A DNA stretch of 64,000 bases. Origin: Gordonia iterans (GTDB lineage Bacteria > Actinomycetota > Actinomycetes > Mycobacteriales > Mycobacteriaceae). Below the pieces are notes generated by a model that saw only the letters and a program-made list of their open reading frames with translations, did no database searches and had not been told where the DNA came from. The DNA lies in NCBI RefSeq assembly GCF_002993285.1, contig NZ_CP027433.1:62001-126000 (forward strand), written 5' to 3'. The position numbers were made by a program, and so were the translations under genes. Positions within the stretch are counted from its first letter, which is position 1, and the number at the start of each line of letters is the position of its first letter. Below are positions 16,746 through 26,385 of the stretch, one piece after another.

Positions 16746-16949
16746 ATGATGCGTGACCGACTGATCTATGGCGCTGTCGCCGCCGCGGCTGGCCTGATCG
16801 TGGGTGTGGGCGCGATTTTCCTGGCCGGCTCGCTGGCCGCCGAGAATTCGCCCGCCACCGACGTGAACAGCTTCAACGCCGAGAACGGCTTTGTTGAGGG
16901 CTCCGTGCAGTACGGCACCCGCAGCGGAGACGCCGGCTCACAGCACTGA
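16746..16949 (+). CDS. Small membrane-anchored protein, DUF2613 (Rv0236A-like)
   Basis: A 67-residue protein with a single N-terminal transmembrane or uncleaved-signal helix (about residues 7-28, rich in Ala, Gly and Val) and a short polar exported tail ending GDAGSQH. It matches the DUF2613 family, found next to aftD across Mycobacteriales (Rv0236A). The start is the ATG at 16746, 7 nt after TAGCTT; a second ATG follows immediately. Only 29 bp separate it from aftD, so cotranscription is likely. Function is unknown; conserved adjacency suggests a link to AftD or the cell envelope. Confidence 0.85.
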   Translation: MMRDRLIYGAVAAAAGLIVGVGAIFLAGSLAAENSPATDVNSFNAENGFVEGSVQYGTRSGDAGSQH

Positions 16950-16978
16950 GCCTGCGCTCCGCCCCGCAGCGATCGCCG

Positions 16979-19900
16979 ATGGCCGACCGGCTGCTCACGC
17001 GGCGAGACGTCTCGGTAGTCGCACTCCTCGCGCTCCTCTTCTCGTTCTGGCAAGCGCCCGGGCGGATCGCACCGGACACCAAGCTCGATCTCACCGCTGA
17101 CCCGGTCGGCTTTCTGGCGCGCGCCGCGCACCTCTGGTCCCCGGACGCCCCGATGGGGCAGGTGCAGAACCAGGCCTACGGCTACTTCTTTCCGCACGGC
17201 GCATTCTTCGCGCTGGGCGATCTGCTCGCCCTGCCCGGCTGGGTGACCCAGCGGCTCTGGTGGGCACTGCTCCTGACGATCGGCTTCGTGGGTCTGGTCC
17301 GGCTGGCCGAAGCGCTCCGGATCGGTTCGTTTGCGTCTCGGCTGCTCGCCGCCGCCGTCTTCGCGACCTCGCCGCGAGTCCTCACCACTCTCGGCAGCAT
17401 CTCCTCGGAGACGCTGCCGCTGATGCTGGCTCCCTGGGTGCTGGTGCCGATGGTCCGAGCGTTGGACGCCACGGAGCCCACCGAGCGACCGCTGTGGCAG
17501 GAGGCCTTCCGATCGGCGTGCGCCGTGGCGCTGATGGGTGCGGTGAACGCCGTCGCCACCGCCGCCGCCGCCGGTGTCGCCGTGGCCTGGTGGCTGTTCG
17601 GACTGCTCCGCCGAGAGACCGACCGCGCACGATCGGGGCGCCGTTTGATCTTCGGCGCCTGGTGGGCGCTCGGACTCGCGCTCGCGTGCCTGTGGTGGTT
17701 GGTTCCGTTGCTGTTGATGTCCCGGCTGTCGCCGCCGTTTCTGGACTTCATCGAGTCGGCCCGAGTGACGACGGAGTGGAGCTCGCTGACCGAGGTGTTG
17801 CGCGGGACCAGTTCGTGGACGCCGTTCGTCTCGTCCGAACGCGCCGCAGGCGCGGTGTTGGTCTCCGAACCCGCCGCCGTGGTGGCGACCGGGATCCTGG
17901 CCGCCGCCGGGCTCGCCGGACTCGCGATGCGGCGGATGCCGCACCGGCGGCGGCTGATCGCACTGCTGCTCATCGGGCTGCTGGTGATGTGCCTGGGCTA
18001 CCCCGGCTCATTGGGATCTCCGATCGCCGAGAACTACCGGGCGTTCCTGGACGGCGCCGGTGCGCCGCTCCGGAATCTGCACAAGTTCGACGCCTTCGTC
18101 CGCATTCCGATCGCCCTCGGGATCGCCCATCTCCTCGCACGGGTGACCGTCACCGTGCCGTCGTCGCGGACGGCCACGGATCCACGCCCTCCCGCGAAGT
18201 ACTCGGTGCGCGCGCAGCAAGGTCTCGCGGCGGCCCTGGTGGTCGTGGTCGCGGCGATCTCGGCGGGCACGCTGGCCTGGACCGGCGGCATCGCCCCGCC
18301 GGGCAGCTACCGCGCGATACCCGGCTACTGGCAGGAGACGGCCGACTGGCTGGCCGACCAGGAACGCGACTCGCCGGCCCCGGCCCGGGCGCTGGTGGTG
18401 CCCGGCGCACCGTTCGCCGACCAGCTCTGGGGGCTGACGCGCGACGAACCACTGCAACCCACGGCGCGCACGCCGTGGGCGGTGCGGGACGCCATCCCCC
18501 TCACGCCGCCCGGCGCGATCCGGGCGATGGACGCGGTCCAGCGTGACCTCGCCGCCGGCCGCGGGTCGCCCGGTCTCGCCCCCACGCTGGCCGCGCAGGG
18601 TGTCGGTTACCTGGTGCTGCGTGCCGATCTCGATCCGACCACCTCACGATCGGCGCGGCCCCTGCTCGTCGCCCAGGCACTGCGCGATTCCCCCGGTATC
18701 AGCCGCGCCGCCACCTTCGGACCGCCTACCGCGCCGCCCGCGCAAGAAGGCTTCGTCGTGGACAACGGCCTGCGTCCGGAGATGCCCGCGGTCACCGTGT
18801 ACCGCGTCGATGCCGCGACCGGCGGCACCGGCCCACGGCTCACACCGCTCGACGAGATGCCGAGAGTGGCCGGCGGCGCCGAGTCGATCCTCGCGGTCAA
18901 CATCGCGCGAGCCAGGGCCGGGTTGCCGCCGCTGGGGCCGTCGTTGCTGGCCGGCGATGCGGAGCGCGCAGGCCTTGGCCGCGGCCCCGGGCTGATCGTC
19001 ACCGACACCCCGGCGAACCGGGAGACCGACTTCGGGCGGGTCGACGACCACTCCTCCGCGATCCGATCACCGGGCGACCCGCGCCTCACCAAGAACGACG
19101 TCGCCGACTATCCGGTCGAAGGTCAGCCGCTGGTCGAGGCGCAGTGGCTGCTCGACGAGGAACCCGACCGGGTCGACGTGCGCACCAGCGGCTCGGCGGC
19201 GGATGCCACGCAACCGGGACGAACCTCGCCCGGGTCGTCCGCCGCGGCGGCCTTCGACGGCGATCCGGACACCGCATGGGTCAGCCGCAGTCTCGACTCG
19301 GCCGTCGGGCAGTGGCTGGCGATCGAGTTCGACGAGCCGGTCGCGAACCTCGCGCTGACTGTGACCACCGCGCAGGCCCTCGGTGCGGATGTGAGCACCG
19401 TGCTGGTGAGCACCGATGCCGGCAGCACCGTCGCCCACGGACTCGAACCCGGCCAGCCCACCCGGATCATCGCACCGTCGGCGCCCACTCGGCGAGTGGA
19501 GATCCGGGCGATCGAGACCGAGAACGGTTCGGGCGGCAACCAATTCGCACTCGCCGAGGTGGAACTGTCCGACGCAGCCACCGGGCAGACGATCAGTCTC
19601 CGCCAGCGCGTGCTGCTCCCGGAGACCGGCGGCCCGGTCCTGGGCTGGTACCTCGGGCCCGAGCTGCGGGAACGTGCCGACTGCGTCGTCGACGCCCAGG
19701 GCCGGGTTCGCTGCGCGGCCGCCCTCGGACTCGCCTCCGAGACGCCGGGCGTCTTCAGCCGGGCGCTGTGGGTACCGGACGAGACGGCGGTGACGCCGTC
19801 GGTGGTCCTGCGTCCGGTGCCGGGCGCGGCCCTGAACCGGCTGCTGGCCGGGTCCGGCCGGATCTGGGCCGAGGGGCCGTCCGCGGTGACCGATGTCCGC

Positions 19901-21262
19901 GGCAACGCGTCCGCCGCCGTCGACGGTGACCCGGCCACCGCCTGGATCGCACCCGAGCCGACCGACTCGAAGTCCCGCCGACCGACATTGACCGTGCATC
20001 TGCCGCGGACCACCGAGGTGACCGGCCTGCGGCTGCGCCGCGCCGACGGCTACCCGGCCGCACCGGAGAAGGTGAGTGTGGACCTCGGCGACGGGCCGCA
20101 GCGCGTCGACGTCGGCCGCGACGGCGACGTAGCCCTGAACCCTGCTCGCACCCGGACCGTGAAGATCACCGTCACCGACACCGAGGACCTCCTGGACACC
20201 AACGACCTCGGCTTCACCACGCGGGCGCCCGTCGGGCTCAGCGAGGTGCAGGTGATCGGGCCGCGCGGCCCGGTCGACTCGGCGTCGTTCGATCCCGACC
20301 GACCGGTGGTGATCGGCTGTGACACCGACCCGGCGGGCGACTACGGCCTCGGCCTGACGGCGTCCGGCCGGCTGATCCGACTGCAGGTGAAGACCACCGC
20401 GGGCGCGCTGCGCGACCGCGAACCGGTGCTGGCCACCCCGTGCCCCGGCCCACAGCTCCGGCTGCCGGAGGGCCGCCAGGAGGTGGCGGTCAATCCCGGG
20501 CAGGCGTTCGCCGTCGACGCCCTGGAACTGATCGCCCCACCCCGGCCGACGCCGCCGGTCACCGCGTCGCCCCCGATTCAGGAGTGGACCGCGACGCAGC
20601 GCAGCGTGGTGGTGAAGCCCGGCGGCACACCGCGGGTCCTGTCGGTACCGGAGAGCACCAACCCGGGATGGCGGGCCACCCTGAACGGCGAGGTCCTGGA
20701 GCCGGTGACGGTCGACGGATGGCAGCAGGGGTGGGTGATCCCGGCGGGCGCCGGGGGCACCGTGGCCCTGACCTATCCTCTCGACGGACCGTACCGGTGG
20801 ACCCTCGCCCTCGGGCTCGCGCTGGTCGCGGTCTTGTTCACGGCAGCCTGCCTGCCGCTGCGACGCCGGGCCGGGCCCGGCCGCCACCGCGCGGATCAAC
20901 ACGGGGTCGATCCAGACACGGCCGATCGCCCGGCCACCCTGACGCGCGCCGTCGGGTTCGTCGCCGCGGTGTCCGGAGTGGGCGCCCTGTGGCTGCTGGG
21001 CGGCTGGTTTGGTCTGCTCATCGGCGCCGCAACCGGTGCTGCGACGTGGTGGTTCGCGCGTGCGGGCCGGGTGATCGCCGTGTTCACTGCGATGGCGGCC
21101 GCCACGTTGCTCCTCGCGGCGGGACCGTGGCACTCGGGGATGCCCTACACCGGCTACGACGCGTCCACGCAGGGGGCCGCACTGGCTGCGCTCGGATTGC
21201 TGCTCGCGACGGCGATCCTGCCGCTGCGACGACCGCACGATCCGCCGCACGCGCCGGACTGA
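16979..21262 (+). CDS. aftD: Alpha-(1->3)-arabinofuranosyltransferase AftD
   Basis: A 1427-residue polytopic GT-C glycosyltransferase that adds branching arabinofuranose to arabinogalactan and lipoarabinomannan from decaprenyl-phosphoarabinose at the outer face of the plasma membrane. M. tuberculosis AftD (Rv0236c) is about 1400 residues. The N-terminal half has multiple TM helices, with the acidic loop RIAPDTKLDLTADP after TM1 expected at the active site. The periplasmic region contains two discoidin-like carbohydrate-binding modules, signalled by AFDGDPDTAWVSRS and AVDGDPATAWIA. TM helices return at the C-terminus. No Shine-Dalgarno is evident before the ATG at 16979, consistent with coupling to the DUF2613 gene. 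Confidence 0.95.
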   Translation: MADRLLTRRDVSVVALLALLFSFWQAPGRIAPDTKLDLTADPVGFLARAAHLWSPDAPMGQVQNQAYGYFFPHGAFFALGDLLALPGWVTQRLWWALLLTIGFVGLVRLAEALRIGSFASRLLAAAVFATSPRVLTTLGSISSETLPLMLAPWVLVPMVRALDATEPTERPLWQEAFRSACAVALMGAVNAVATAAAAGVAVAWWLFGLLRRETDRARSGRRLIFGAWWALGLALACLWWLVPLLLMSRLSPPFLDFIESARVTTEWSSLTEVLRGTSSWTPFVSSERAAGAVLVSEPAAVVATGILAAAGLAGLAMRRMPHRRRLIALLLIGLLVMCLGYPGSLGSPIAENYRAFLDGAGAPLRNLHKFDAFVRIPIALGIAHLLARVTVTVPSSRTATDPRPPAKYSVRAQQGLAAALVVVVAAISAGTLAWTGGIAPPGSYRAIPGYWQETADWLADQERDSPAPARALVVPGAPFADQLWGLTRDEPLQPTARTPWAVRDAIPLTPPGAIRAMDAVQRDLAAGRGSPGLAPTLAAQGVGYLVLRADLDPTTSRSARPLLVAQALRDSPGISRAATFGPPTAPPAQEGFVVDNGLRPEMPAVTVYRVDAATGGTGPRLTPLDEMPRVAGGAESILAVNIARARAGLPPLGPSLLAGDAERAGLGRGPGLIVTDTPANRETDFGRVDDHSSAIRSPGDPRLTKNDVADYPVEGQPLVEAQWLLDEEPDRVDVRTSGSAADATQPGRTSPGSSAAAAFDGDPDTAWVSRSLDSAVGQWLAIEFDEPVANLALTVTTAQALGADVSTVLVSTDAGSTVAHGLEPGQPTRIIAPSAPTRRVEIRAIETENGSGGNQFALAEVELSDAATGQTISLRQRVLLPETGGPVLGWYLGPELRERADCVVDAQGRVRCAAALGLASETPGVFSRALWVPDETAVTPSVVLRPVPGAALNRLLAGSGRIWAEGPSAVTDVRGNASAAVDGDPATAWIAPEPTDSKSRRPTLTVHLPRTTEVTGLRLRRADGYPAAPEKVSVDLGDGPQRVDVGRDGDVALNPARTRTVKITVTDTEDLLDTNDLGFTTRAPVGLSEVQVIGPRGPVDSASFDPDRPVVIGCDTDPAGDYGLGLTASGRLIRLQVKTTAGALRDREPVLATPCPGPQLRLPEGRQEVAVNPGQAFAVDALELIAPPRPTPPVTASPPIQEWTATQRSVVVKPGGTPRVLSVPESTNPGWRATLNGEVLEPVTVDGWQQGWVIPAGAGGTVALTYPLDGPYRWTLALGLALVAVLFTAACLPLRRRAGPGRHRADQHGVDPDTADRPATLTRAVGFVAAVSGVGALWLLGGWFGLLIGAATGAATWWFARAGRVIAVFTAMAAATLLLAAGPWHSGMPYTGYDASTQGAALAALGLLLATAILPLRRPHDPPHAPD

Positions 21263-21387
21263 ATCGGACCGGGTCGGCACGGTGACGGCCCGACAGACCG
21301 GAACCCCGAGTAGTGACCGGCAGCACACGGTACGCTTCGGTCACGCTGTGCCCACGGGACACTGTGCCCACCAACGAGGAAGTCACC

Positions 21388-21792
21388 ATGTCGCGAGTCA
21401 AGACGGCCGTCGTCACCGGATGCGTCGCCGCGGTCGCCGCCACCCTGGCGGCGGCGCCGGCCCAGGCAGCCCCGCAGGGGGCCGTGGACGTCGGCCCGAC
21501 CATCGGCTGGTCCTCCAACGATGCGGGCACCGGGTGCTCGTACAGCATGACCGTCCAGGTGAACTCGTCGGGGATGGTCAGCTTCTACGAACGCAAGAAC
21601 GCCAAGACCAAGCCGATCTTCCTCGGTCGCGCGGCCGCCGACGGAGGTCTCGCCGCCGTCACCTGGTGGCCCAAGCGAACCGGCAAGCGACAGTTGTACG
21701 CCGTGCAGAACGGTGAGCGCTCCAAGGTCACGCGGATCACCGTCACCCGGGGCATCGGCTCCGGCGGCTGGTGCTTCGCCGGCCCCCGCTGA
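21388..21792 (+). CDS. Small secreted protein of unknown function
   Basis: A 134-residue protein with a Sec signal peptide (positive MSRVK, hydrophobic core, AAPAQA-A cleavage near residue 27). The mature domain of about 107 residues is basic and has two cysteines (in GTGCSYSM and GGWCFAGPR), which could form a disulfide. No known domain is recognised. GAGGAA precedes the ATG at 21388 at normal spacing, and a TACGCT -10-like box lies near 21333. The gene ends where a large tandem repeat array begins. Confidence 0.72.
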   Translation: MSRVKTAVVTGCVAAVAATLAAAPAQAAPQGAVDVGPTIGWSSNDAGTGCSYSMTVQVNSSGMVSFYERKNAKTKPIFLGRAAADGGLAAVTWWPKRTGKRQLYAVQNGERSKVTRITVTRGIGSGGWCFAGPR

Positions 21793-21846
21793 GCCGCCCC
21801 CGGCCACCGACCCCTTGAGCTCCGCCAGCTCCTTCGGCCCGTCCAC

Positions 21847-22403
21847 CAGCCCCTTGAGCTTGTCGAAAGAACCCCCACGTTTTCGACTCGCCTCGTACCT
21901 CGGCGGCTCAACGAGCTGACAACCCGGCCCTGCCAACCCCTCGAGCCCGCCCACCAGCCCCTCGAGCCCGTCGAAAGAACCCCCGCGTTTCGACTCGCCT
22001 CGTACCTCGGCGGCTCAACGAGCAGACAACCCCGCCCTGCCAACCCCTCGAGCCCGCCCACCAGCCCCTCGAGCCCGTCGAAAGAACCCCACGTTTCGAC
22101 TCGCCTCGTACCTCGGCGGCTCAACGAGCAGACAACCCCGCCCTGCCAACCCCTCGAGCCCGCCCACCAGCCCCTCGAGCCCGTCGAAAGAACCCCACGT
22201 TTCGACTCGCCTCGTACCTCGGCGGCTCAACGAGCAGACAACCCCGCCCTGCCAACCCCTCGAGCCCGCCCACCAGCCCCTCGAGCCCGTCGAAAGAACC
22301 CCACGTTTCGACTCGCCTCGTACCTCGGCGGCTCAACGAGCTGACGACCCGGCCCTGCCAACCCCTTCAGCCCGTCCACCAGCCCCTTGAGCTTGTCGAA
22401 AGG
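21847..22403. repeat. 106-108-bp tandem array (repeat A) between convergent genes
   Basis: Five head-to-tail units start at 21847 (108 bp), 21955 (107), 22062 (106), 22168 (106) and 22274 (106), with a partial sixth unit at 22380-22403. The middle units are nearly identical. Each unit holds TTGAGC...TCGAAAG and, further on, TTTCGACTCGCC...GCTCAA, so it is itself an imperfect palindrome. The edges carry TTGAGCTTGTCGAAAG, the same motif (inverted) found inside zmp1 at 49774. The array fills the 540-bp gap and extends into the 3' end of the acyltransferase gene. Confidence 0.85.
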
Positions 22404-23568
22404 TCTGACGACGTCGCTCCCAGCCGTTGAGAGCCCGGCGGCAGGGGTCCTCGAGGAAGGCGTAACTGGCTGCCGAGACGCCGAGGGTCAGCACCACCGT
22501 CAGGAGCCACACGGTGACGAACTGCCCGTTGAACGCAGGAATCCCGAACAGGCCGAAGACGCAGGTGAGCACCGCCAGATGCCAGATGAAGATGCCGTAG
22601 CTCCACCAGCCCATCATCGTCATCGGCACTGAGTTCAGGAACCGGAACGGTCCCGCCGAACACACCAGCGGGGCCAGCACCGCATAGGCGGCGACCGCCC
22701 CGAAGACCATCTTGCCCACGTACTGCCAGTTGTTCAGGTCGCCGAGGCCCACCGGCCCGCCCAGCGGCGTGCACGCCAGCCCGTAGAAGACCACCGCGAC
22801 GCCGAGCATGAGCGGCCGGTTGGCGGACAGTCCCGCGGCCCGCCGCACCAGTGGAGACGGCTCCGCGTCGCCGGCGAGCTCGACTGTCGCCGTGAGCTCG
22901 GCCAGAATCAGCCCGGCCAGAAACCAGGGCAGGTGCCCGAAGACCCAGTTCTTGCCCTCGACGCCCTCGGGCAGCCCGACCGCGGTCACCACCCACGCCC
23001 AGCCGAGACTGAGCACGCCGAGGGCGAACAGCAGCGGGATCCGCAGCCGCGCCCGCGGACCGCGGAGGACGGCCAACGCGAACCCGATCACCGGCAGCAG
23101 CAGGTAGAAGGTCACCTCCACCGAGAGACTCCACATCTGGGTCAGGCCCGGTGCCAGGGTCAACGGGAAAAAGACCTGGGTGAGCGTCAGATTCGCGAGC
23201 CAGACCTCCAGGGAGGCGCCGCGCGCCTGCGGGAGCAGCAGGAACACCGCGACGACGGCGACGGTGTACGCCGGCCAGATACGGACGAAGCGGTGGCGCA
23301 GGTAGCGCATCACCGGCGGTTCGGGAATGTCCGGGTGACGCGCCGCGGCCGCCCACGGCCGCCACAGCAGGAAGCCCGACAACGCGAAAAAGAGGGCCAC
23401 CGCCAGGTCCAGGCGACCCAGAATCGGACCGAGCACCGGCCATTCGACGGCCCGGGTCTGGAACGCCACGTGGGTGGTGAGCACGCCGACCGCCGCAACC
23501 GCGCGCATGCCTTCCAATTGTGGAAAGTAGCGGCGGTAGGTAGGAGCGAGCGTCTCGGTGGTGGTCAT
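22333..23568 (-). CDS. Acyltransferase-3 family membrane protein (Rv0228-like)
   Basis: A 411-residue integral membrane acyltransferase with about 10 TM helices. It opens with RYFPQLEGMRAVAAVGVLTTH, the catalytic-His region of the Acyl_transf_3 family, and matches Rv0228 by position. It probably acylates a cell-envelope glycan or lipid (for example acetyl or succinyl transfer); the acceptor is unknown. The start at 23568 is chosen at MTTTETLAP, just before the conserved segment. The last 22 or so codons and the stop are supplied by the tandem repeat array (RQTFRQAQGAGGRAEG...), so the native C-terminus has been replaced or extended. Confidence 0.87.
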   Translation of the reverse strand: MTTTETLAPTYRRYFPQLEGMRAVAAVGVLTTHVAFQTRAVEWPVLGPILGRLDLAVALFFALSGFLLWRPWAAAARHPDIPEPPVMRYLRHRFVRIWPAYTVAVVAVFLLLPQARGASLEVWLANLTLTQVFFPLTLAPGLTQMWSLSVEVTFYLLLPVIGFALAVLRGPRARLRIPLLFALGVLSLGWAWVVTAVGLPEGVEGKNWVFGHLPWFLAGLILAELTATVELAGDAEPSPLVRRAAGLSANRPLMLGVAVVFYGLACTPLGGPVGLGDLNNWQYVGKMVFGAVAAYAVLAPLVCSAGPFRFLNSVPMTMMGWWSYGIFIWHLAVLTCVFGLFGIPAFNGQFVTVWLLTVVLTLGVSAASYAFLEDPCRRALNGWERRRQTFRQAQGAGGRAEGVGRAGSSAR

Positions 23569-23615
23569 CTCGCCCGCCAGCGTAGTCCGCACAGCCCACC
23601 CAGTAGGGTCGTGGT

Positions 23616-24800
23616 ATGCCCGACCAGCGACCGCGCCTGTCCACGCGCGACCTGATCGGCCCGGTTCTGGTGTTCTTCGGCGCTCTGCTGGTGGCCGTGG
23701 CCTTCGCGATCGGTCCGCTGGTCGCCGACGGCCTGCGCAAGGTGCCGCTGAGCGTCGATCAGACCTGGGTGTCCGACGGCGCGGACGGCGCCCGCGCGCT
23801 GGACCGCTGTTCGCTGCAGGCTCCGCAGGCCCGCGTGGTCGAGGCGAGGATCCAGCAGCAGCGCCGGGTCGTGGCGGTCCGGCCCGCCGACGCCGACGTC
23901 GTGACCTTGCAGGCCGGCACTGCGCTCGGCATCGACGAGTACCTGATCGACGGACGACCCGTGGACACCGAGGACGCCTGCGACGAGACGACGATCACCG
24001 CGATGGTCGACCGCGTGACGCTGAACCGCCGGACCGCCTCGCCCACCGGCAACTCCGAGGTGCAATACGACGACGAACGCGCCGCCACGGTGATCGACGA
24101 CCGCCGCGGCTACACCTATCTGCTTCCGTTCGGCTTCGATGCGGATCGTGCCGAGTACTTCGATCCGGTCACCCGGCAGGCCCTGCCGATGACGCCGACC
24201 GGTTCGGAGACCATGGGCGGCCGCGACGTGACCCGCTTCTCGGTGACCGTGCCGCTGACCGACCTCGGCGCGGCGGAGCAGGATCCGCGCGCAGTCATCA
24301 CCAAGCCTGCCCGCTGGTTCGGCCGCTTCCCCGGCGTCGGCCCGACCGACGAACTGACGGCAACCCTGCAGCATCGCGCCCAGCGGGAGCTGTTCGTCGA
24401 CACCGCGACCGGGGTGCTGGTGGCCGAGCGCGCCGAGATCTCCGAAGTCTTCCGCTTCACTCCCGACCTGCGGGAGCGGAATCGGGCGCTCGCCGACTTC
24501 GCCCTGACCAACCTGGAGGTCACCCTGTCCCCGGACCGGCAGACCGTCCGGGAATCGTCGGAGTACGCCTCGAGCCGCGCCTGGCCGGTCACCGTCACCA
24601 CCCGGGTGGTCCCGGTCGTGGCAGGCGTGCTGGGAGCGGTCCTGCTGGTGATCGGCGGCTGGGTCCTGGTCCGGTCCGGCCGGCGCACGCAGCCGCCGGA
24701 CGCCGACTCGTCCGGATCCGGAGCCGATGAGGACGCACCCGACCCCGAGCGGCCGCGCGGCGCTCCGCCGGCGACCCCGACCGGTCCGCGCACCGATTGA
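23616..24800 (+). CDS. DUF3068 (PorA-like) membrane-anchored protein (Rv0227c-like)
   Basis: A 394-residue protein with an N-terminal TM helix (about residues 12-38), a large extracytoplasmic domain, and a C-terminal TM helix (VVPVVAGVLGAVLLVIGGW) followed by a Pro/Asp-rich cytoplasmic tail. This is the DUF3068/PorA-family layout, as in Rv0227c. The family is annotated as porin-like from limited evidence, and I would not assert pore activity. The ATG at 23616 lies 6 nt after TAGGGT (leaderless). It diverges from the acyltransferase gene with only 47 bp between starts. Confidence 0.85.
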   Translation: MPDQRPRLSTRDLIGPVLVFFGALLVAVAFAIGPLVADGLRKVPLSVDQTWVSDGADGARALDRCSLQAPQARVVEARIQQQRRVVAVRPADADVVTLQAGTALGIDEYLIDGRPVDTEDACDETTITAMVDRVTLNRRTASPTGNSEVQYDDERAATVIDDRRGYTYLLPFGFDADRAEYFDPVTRQALPMTPTGSETMGGRDVTRFSVTVPLTDLGAAEQDPRAVITKPARWFGRFPGVGPTDELTATLQHRAQRELFVDTATGVLVAERAEISEVFRFTPDLRERNRALADFALTNLEVTLSPDRQTVRESSEYASSRAWPVTVTTRVVPVVAGVLGAVLLVIGGWVLVRSGRRTQPPDADSSGSGADEDAPDPERPRGAPPATPTGPRTD

Positions 24801-24849
24801 TCGCGCCGGCCGATCGCACCTCCCGAACCGGGAAGGCACCCGGCGAATC

Positions 24850-24955
24850 CGAGACACGGGGGCCCGGCACCCCGGCTTCGCTCAGCACCGTCAGCTGTGG
24901 ATGCCAGATCGAGGTTGCGGTGCCGGGCACCCGTTTCTCGACCCGGTCACCGCGA
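24850..24955 (-). repeat. Dispersed intergenic repeat E, copy 2 (inverted)
   Basis: This fills the gap between the convergent DUF3068 and flippase genes. It holds the palindrome CGGTGCCGGGCACC (24918-24931) and a second GC palindrome near 24862-24872. Read on the minus strand it aligns with 6245-6355. Confidence 0.65.
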
Positions 24956-24956
24956 G

Positions 24957-26207
24957 TCAGCTGTCCTGCGGTGCTCCGCCGGTGAGTGCGATCCACCGAT
25001 AGGTGACGACGACCGACACCGCCGCGCAGACCGCGGCGATCACCGCGAGCGACAGGACCGAGTCGGCGAGGGTCAGAATCAGCACCACCTCGATCAGCAG
25101 CACCACCGATGCCGGCAGGCCGCCCCGGGAGCGATCGCGGGCGATCGCCGCCAGCAGCAGCAGCTGCAGCACGGCGAGCATCGCGCCGGTGAGCGCGAAC
25201 AGCCACAGCAGACCTGCGATCGGGCGGTAGTCCGCCGAGACCACGACGGGCACCAGCGGTCCGGCCGCAGCCGCGGCCGCCGTCACCGCGGCGCCGATTC
25301 CGGCCAGTACGCGGGACGCCGACCGCAGCGCCGCAGTCGAGCGCAGCGGATCGGCCAGACGCGGGTACACGACGACGCCGACGGCTTGCGGAAGCCAGAA
25401 CGCCGCCTTGGTCGCGACTGCTCCGAGCGCGTAGACACCCGCGTCGGCGGCGCTCAGCACCGTGCGCGAGAGCAGCAGATCGATCGAGACGGCCACGATG
25501 ATCACCAACTGCACACCCGACGCCCACAGCACCGACGTCGCCGACACTCGACCGCGGCCCGCCGAATCCGGCGCCGCACCTCCCGCTTGGTCCGGAACGC
25601 CGCTTCGCCCGACCCGTGACCACCCGCCGGACGCGACCACCCCGACGGCGAGCGCCGCCGCCGCCGTGCCGACGGTTCCGGCCGCCAGGGCCGCGGCCGG
25701 TCCGCCGCCGAGCAGCACGGCGACGATCACCGGCACGCTGCGCAGGACACCGACGCCGGCGAGGACGCCGCCGAGCAATCCGAATCGGCCGTCTCCCTGA
25801 ATGAACCCCTGGCCTCCGGCGATCACCGCGAGCGGAGCGGCGCCGGCCATCGCCGCGAACGCGGGACCGGCGCCGGTGTCGGCGATCGCCATCATCGCGA
25901 ATGCGGCGCCCACCGAGGCCACCGCGACGATCACCGTGACCACCGCGATCAACCGCCACAGCCTTCGACGGTCGCTTCCACGGACCAGTTCGCGAGCGAC
26001 CACACTCTGCAGAGCCAGGGCCGGGACCGCCATCACCAGCATCGCCGCGAGCAGCACGGCGAACTCGCCGTATCCGGCCGGGCCGAGGATCCGGCTGGCC
26101 GGCACCTGCACGACGTAGGCGAGGAGATTGGCCACCAATGAGCCTGCGGTCACGACTCCGAGGGAACGGACCGTCGAACGCCCACTCCCGCCGTCGACCG
26201 CTGTCAT
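24957..26207 (-). CDS. Polysaccharide/lipid-linked oligosaccharide flippase (MOP superfamily)
   Basis: A 416-residue polytopic membrane protein with about 12 helices. The N-terminus has the pattern of Wzx-type flippases (SLVANLLAYVVQVPASRILG, then GPAGYGEFAVLL), in which the first two helices are followed by a conserved G-x-Y-G. Such proteins move undecaprenyl- or decaprenyl-linked glycans across the membrane. The ATG at 26207 begins a short polar segment before TM1; the longer upstream frame runs antisense to the CitE gene's leader. The neighbours are envelope glycosyltransferases. There is no obvious counterpart in the M. tuberculosis block, so this may be a lineage addition. Confidence 0.8.
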   Translation of the reverse strand: MTAVDGGSGRSTVRSLGVVTAGSLVANLLAYVVQVPASRILGPAGYGEFAVLLAAMLVMAVPALALQSVVARELVRGSDRRRLWRLIAVVTVIVAVASVGAAFAMMAIADTGAGPAFAAMAGAAPLAVIAGGQGFIQGDGRFGLLGGVLAGVGVLRSVPVIVAVLLGGGPAAALAAGTVGTAAAALAVGVVASGGWSRVGRSGVPDQAGGAAPDSAGRGRVSATSVLWASGVQLVIIVAVSIDLLLSRTVLSAADAGVYALGAVATKAAFWLPQAVGVVVYPRLADPLRSTAALRSASRVLAGIGAAVTAAAAAAGPLVPVVVSADYRPIAGLLWLFALTGAMLAVLQLLLLAAIARDRSRGGLPASVVLLIEVVLILTLADSVLSLAVIAAVCAAVSVVVTYRWIALTGGAPQDS

Positions 26208-26385
26208 GCGGACAATACTGCCCGGTCCCGGTCTCCCCGCCGCAATCCGGAGTCGCCGAACGACTGCGAACCGCACTCGTCGGCGGCCCGTATAGACTGC
26301 TAACGGCCTGTTATCGGCCACGGCGCCTGCCCGTCGGCGGACGTCGAGCAGCAGTGACCACGGAAGACAGCAGGCGACAGACTCG

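Noticed and set aside
21340-21376. Direct repeat CTGTGCCCAC (twice) before the secreted-protein gene as an operator
   Set aside because: Only two short copies, no symmetry and no other occurrence noted; too weak to report as a site.
22015-22336. Identical 71-codon frames on the minus strand in the 106-bp array
   Set aside because: They arise only from repetition of the unit and have no ribosome-binding site or homologue.
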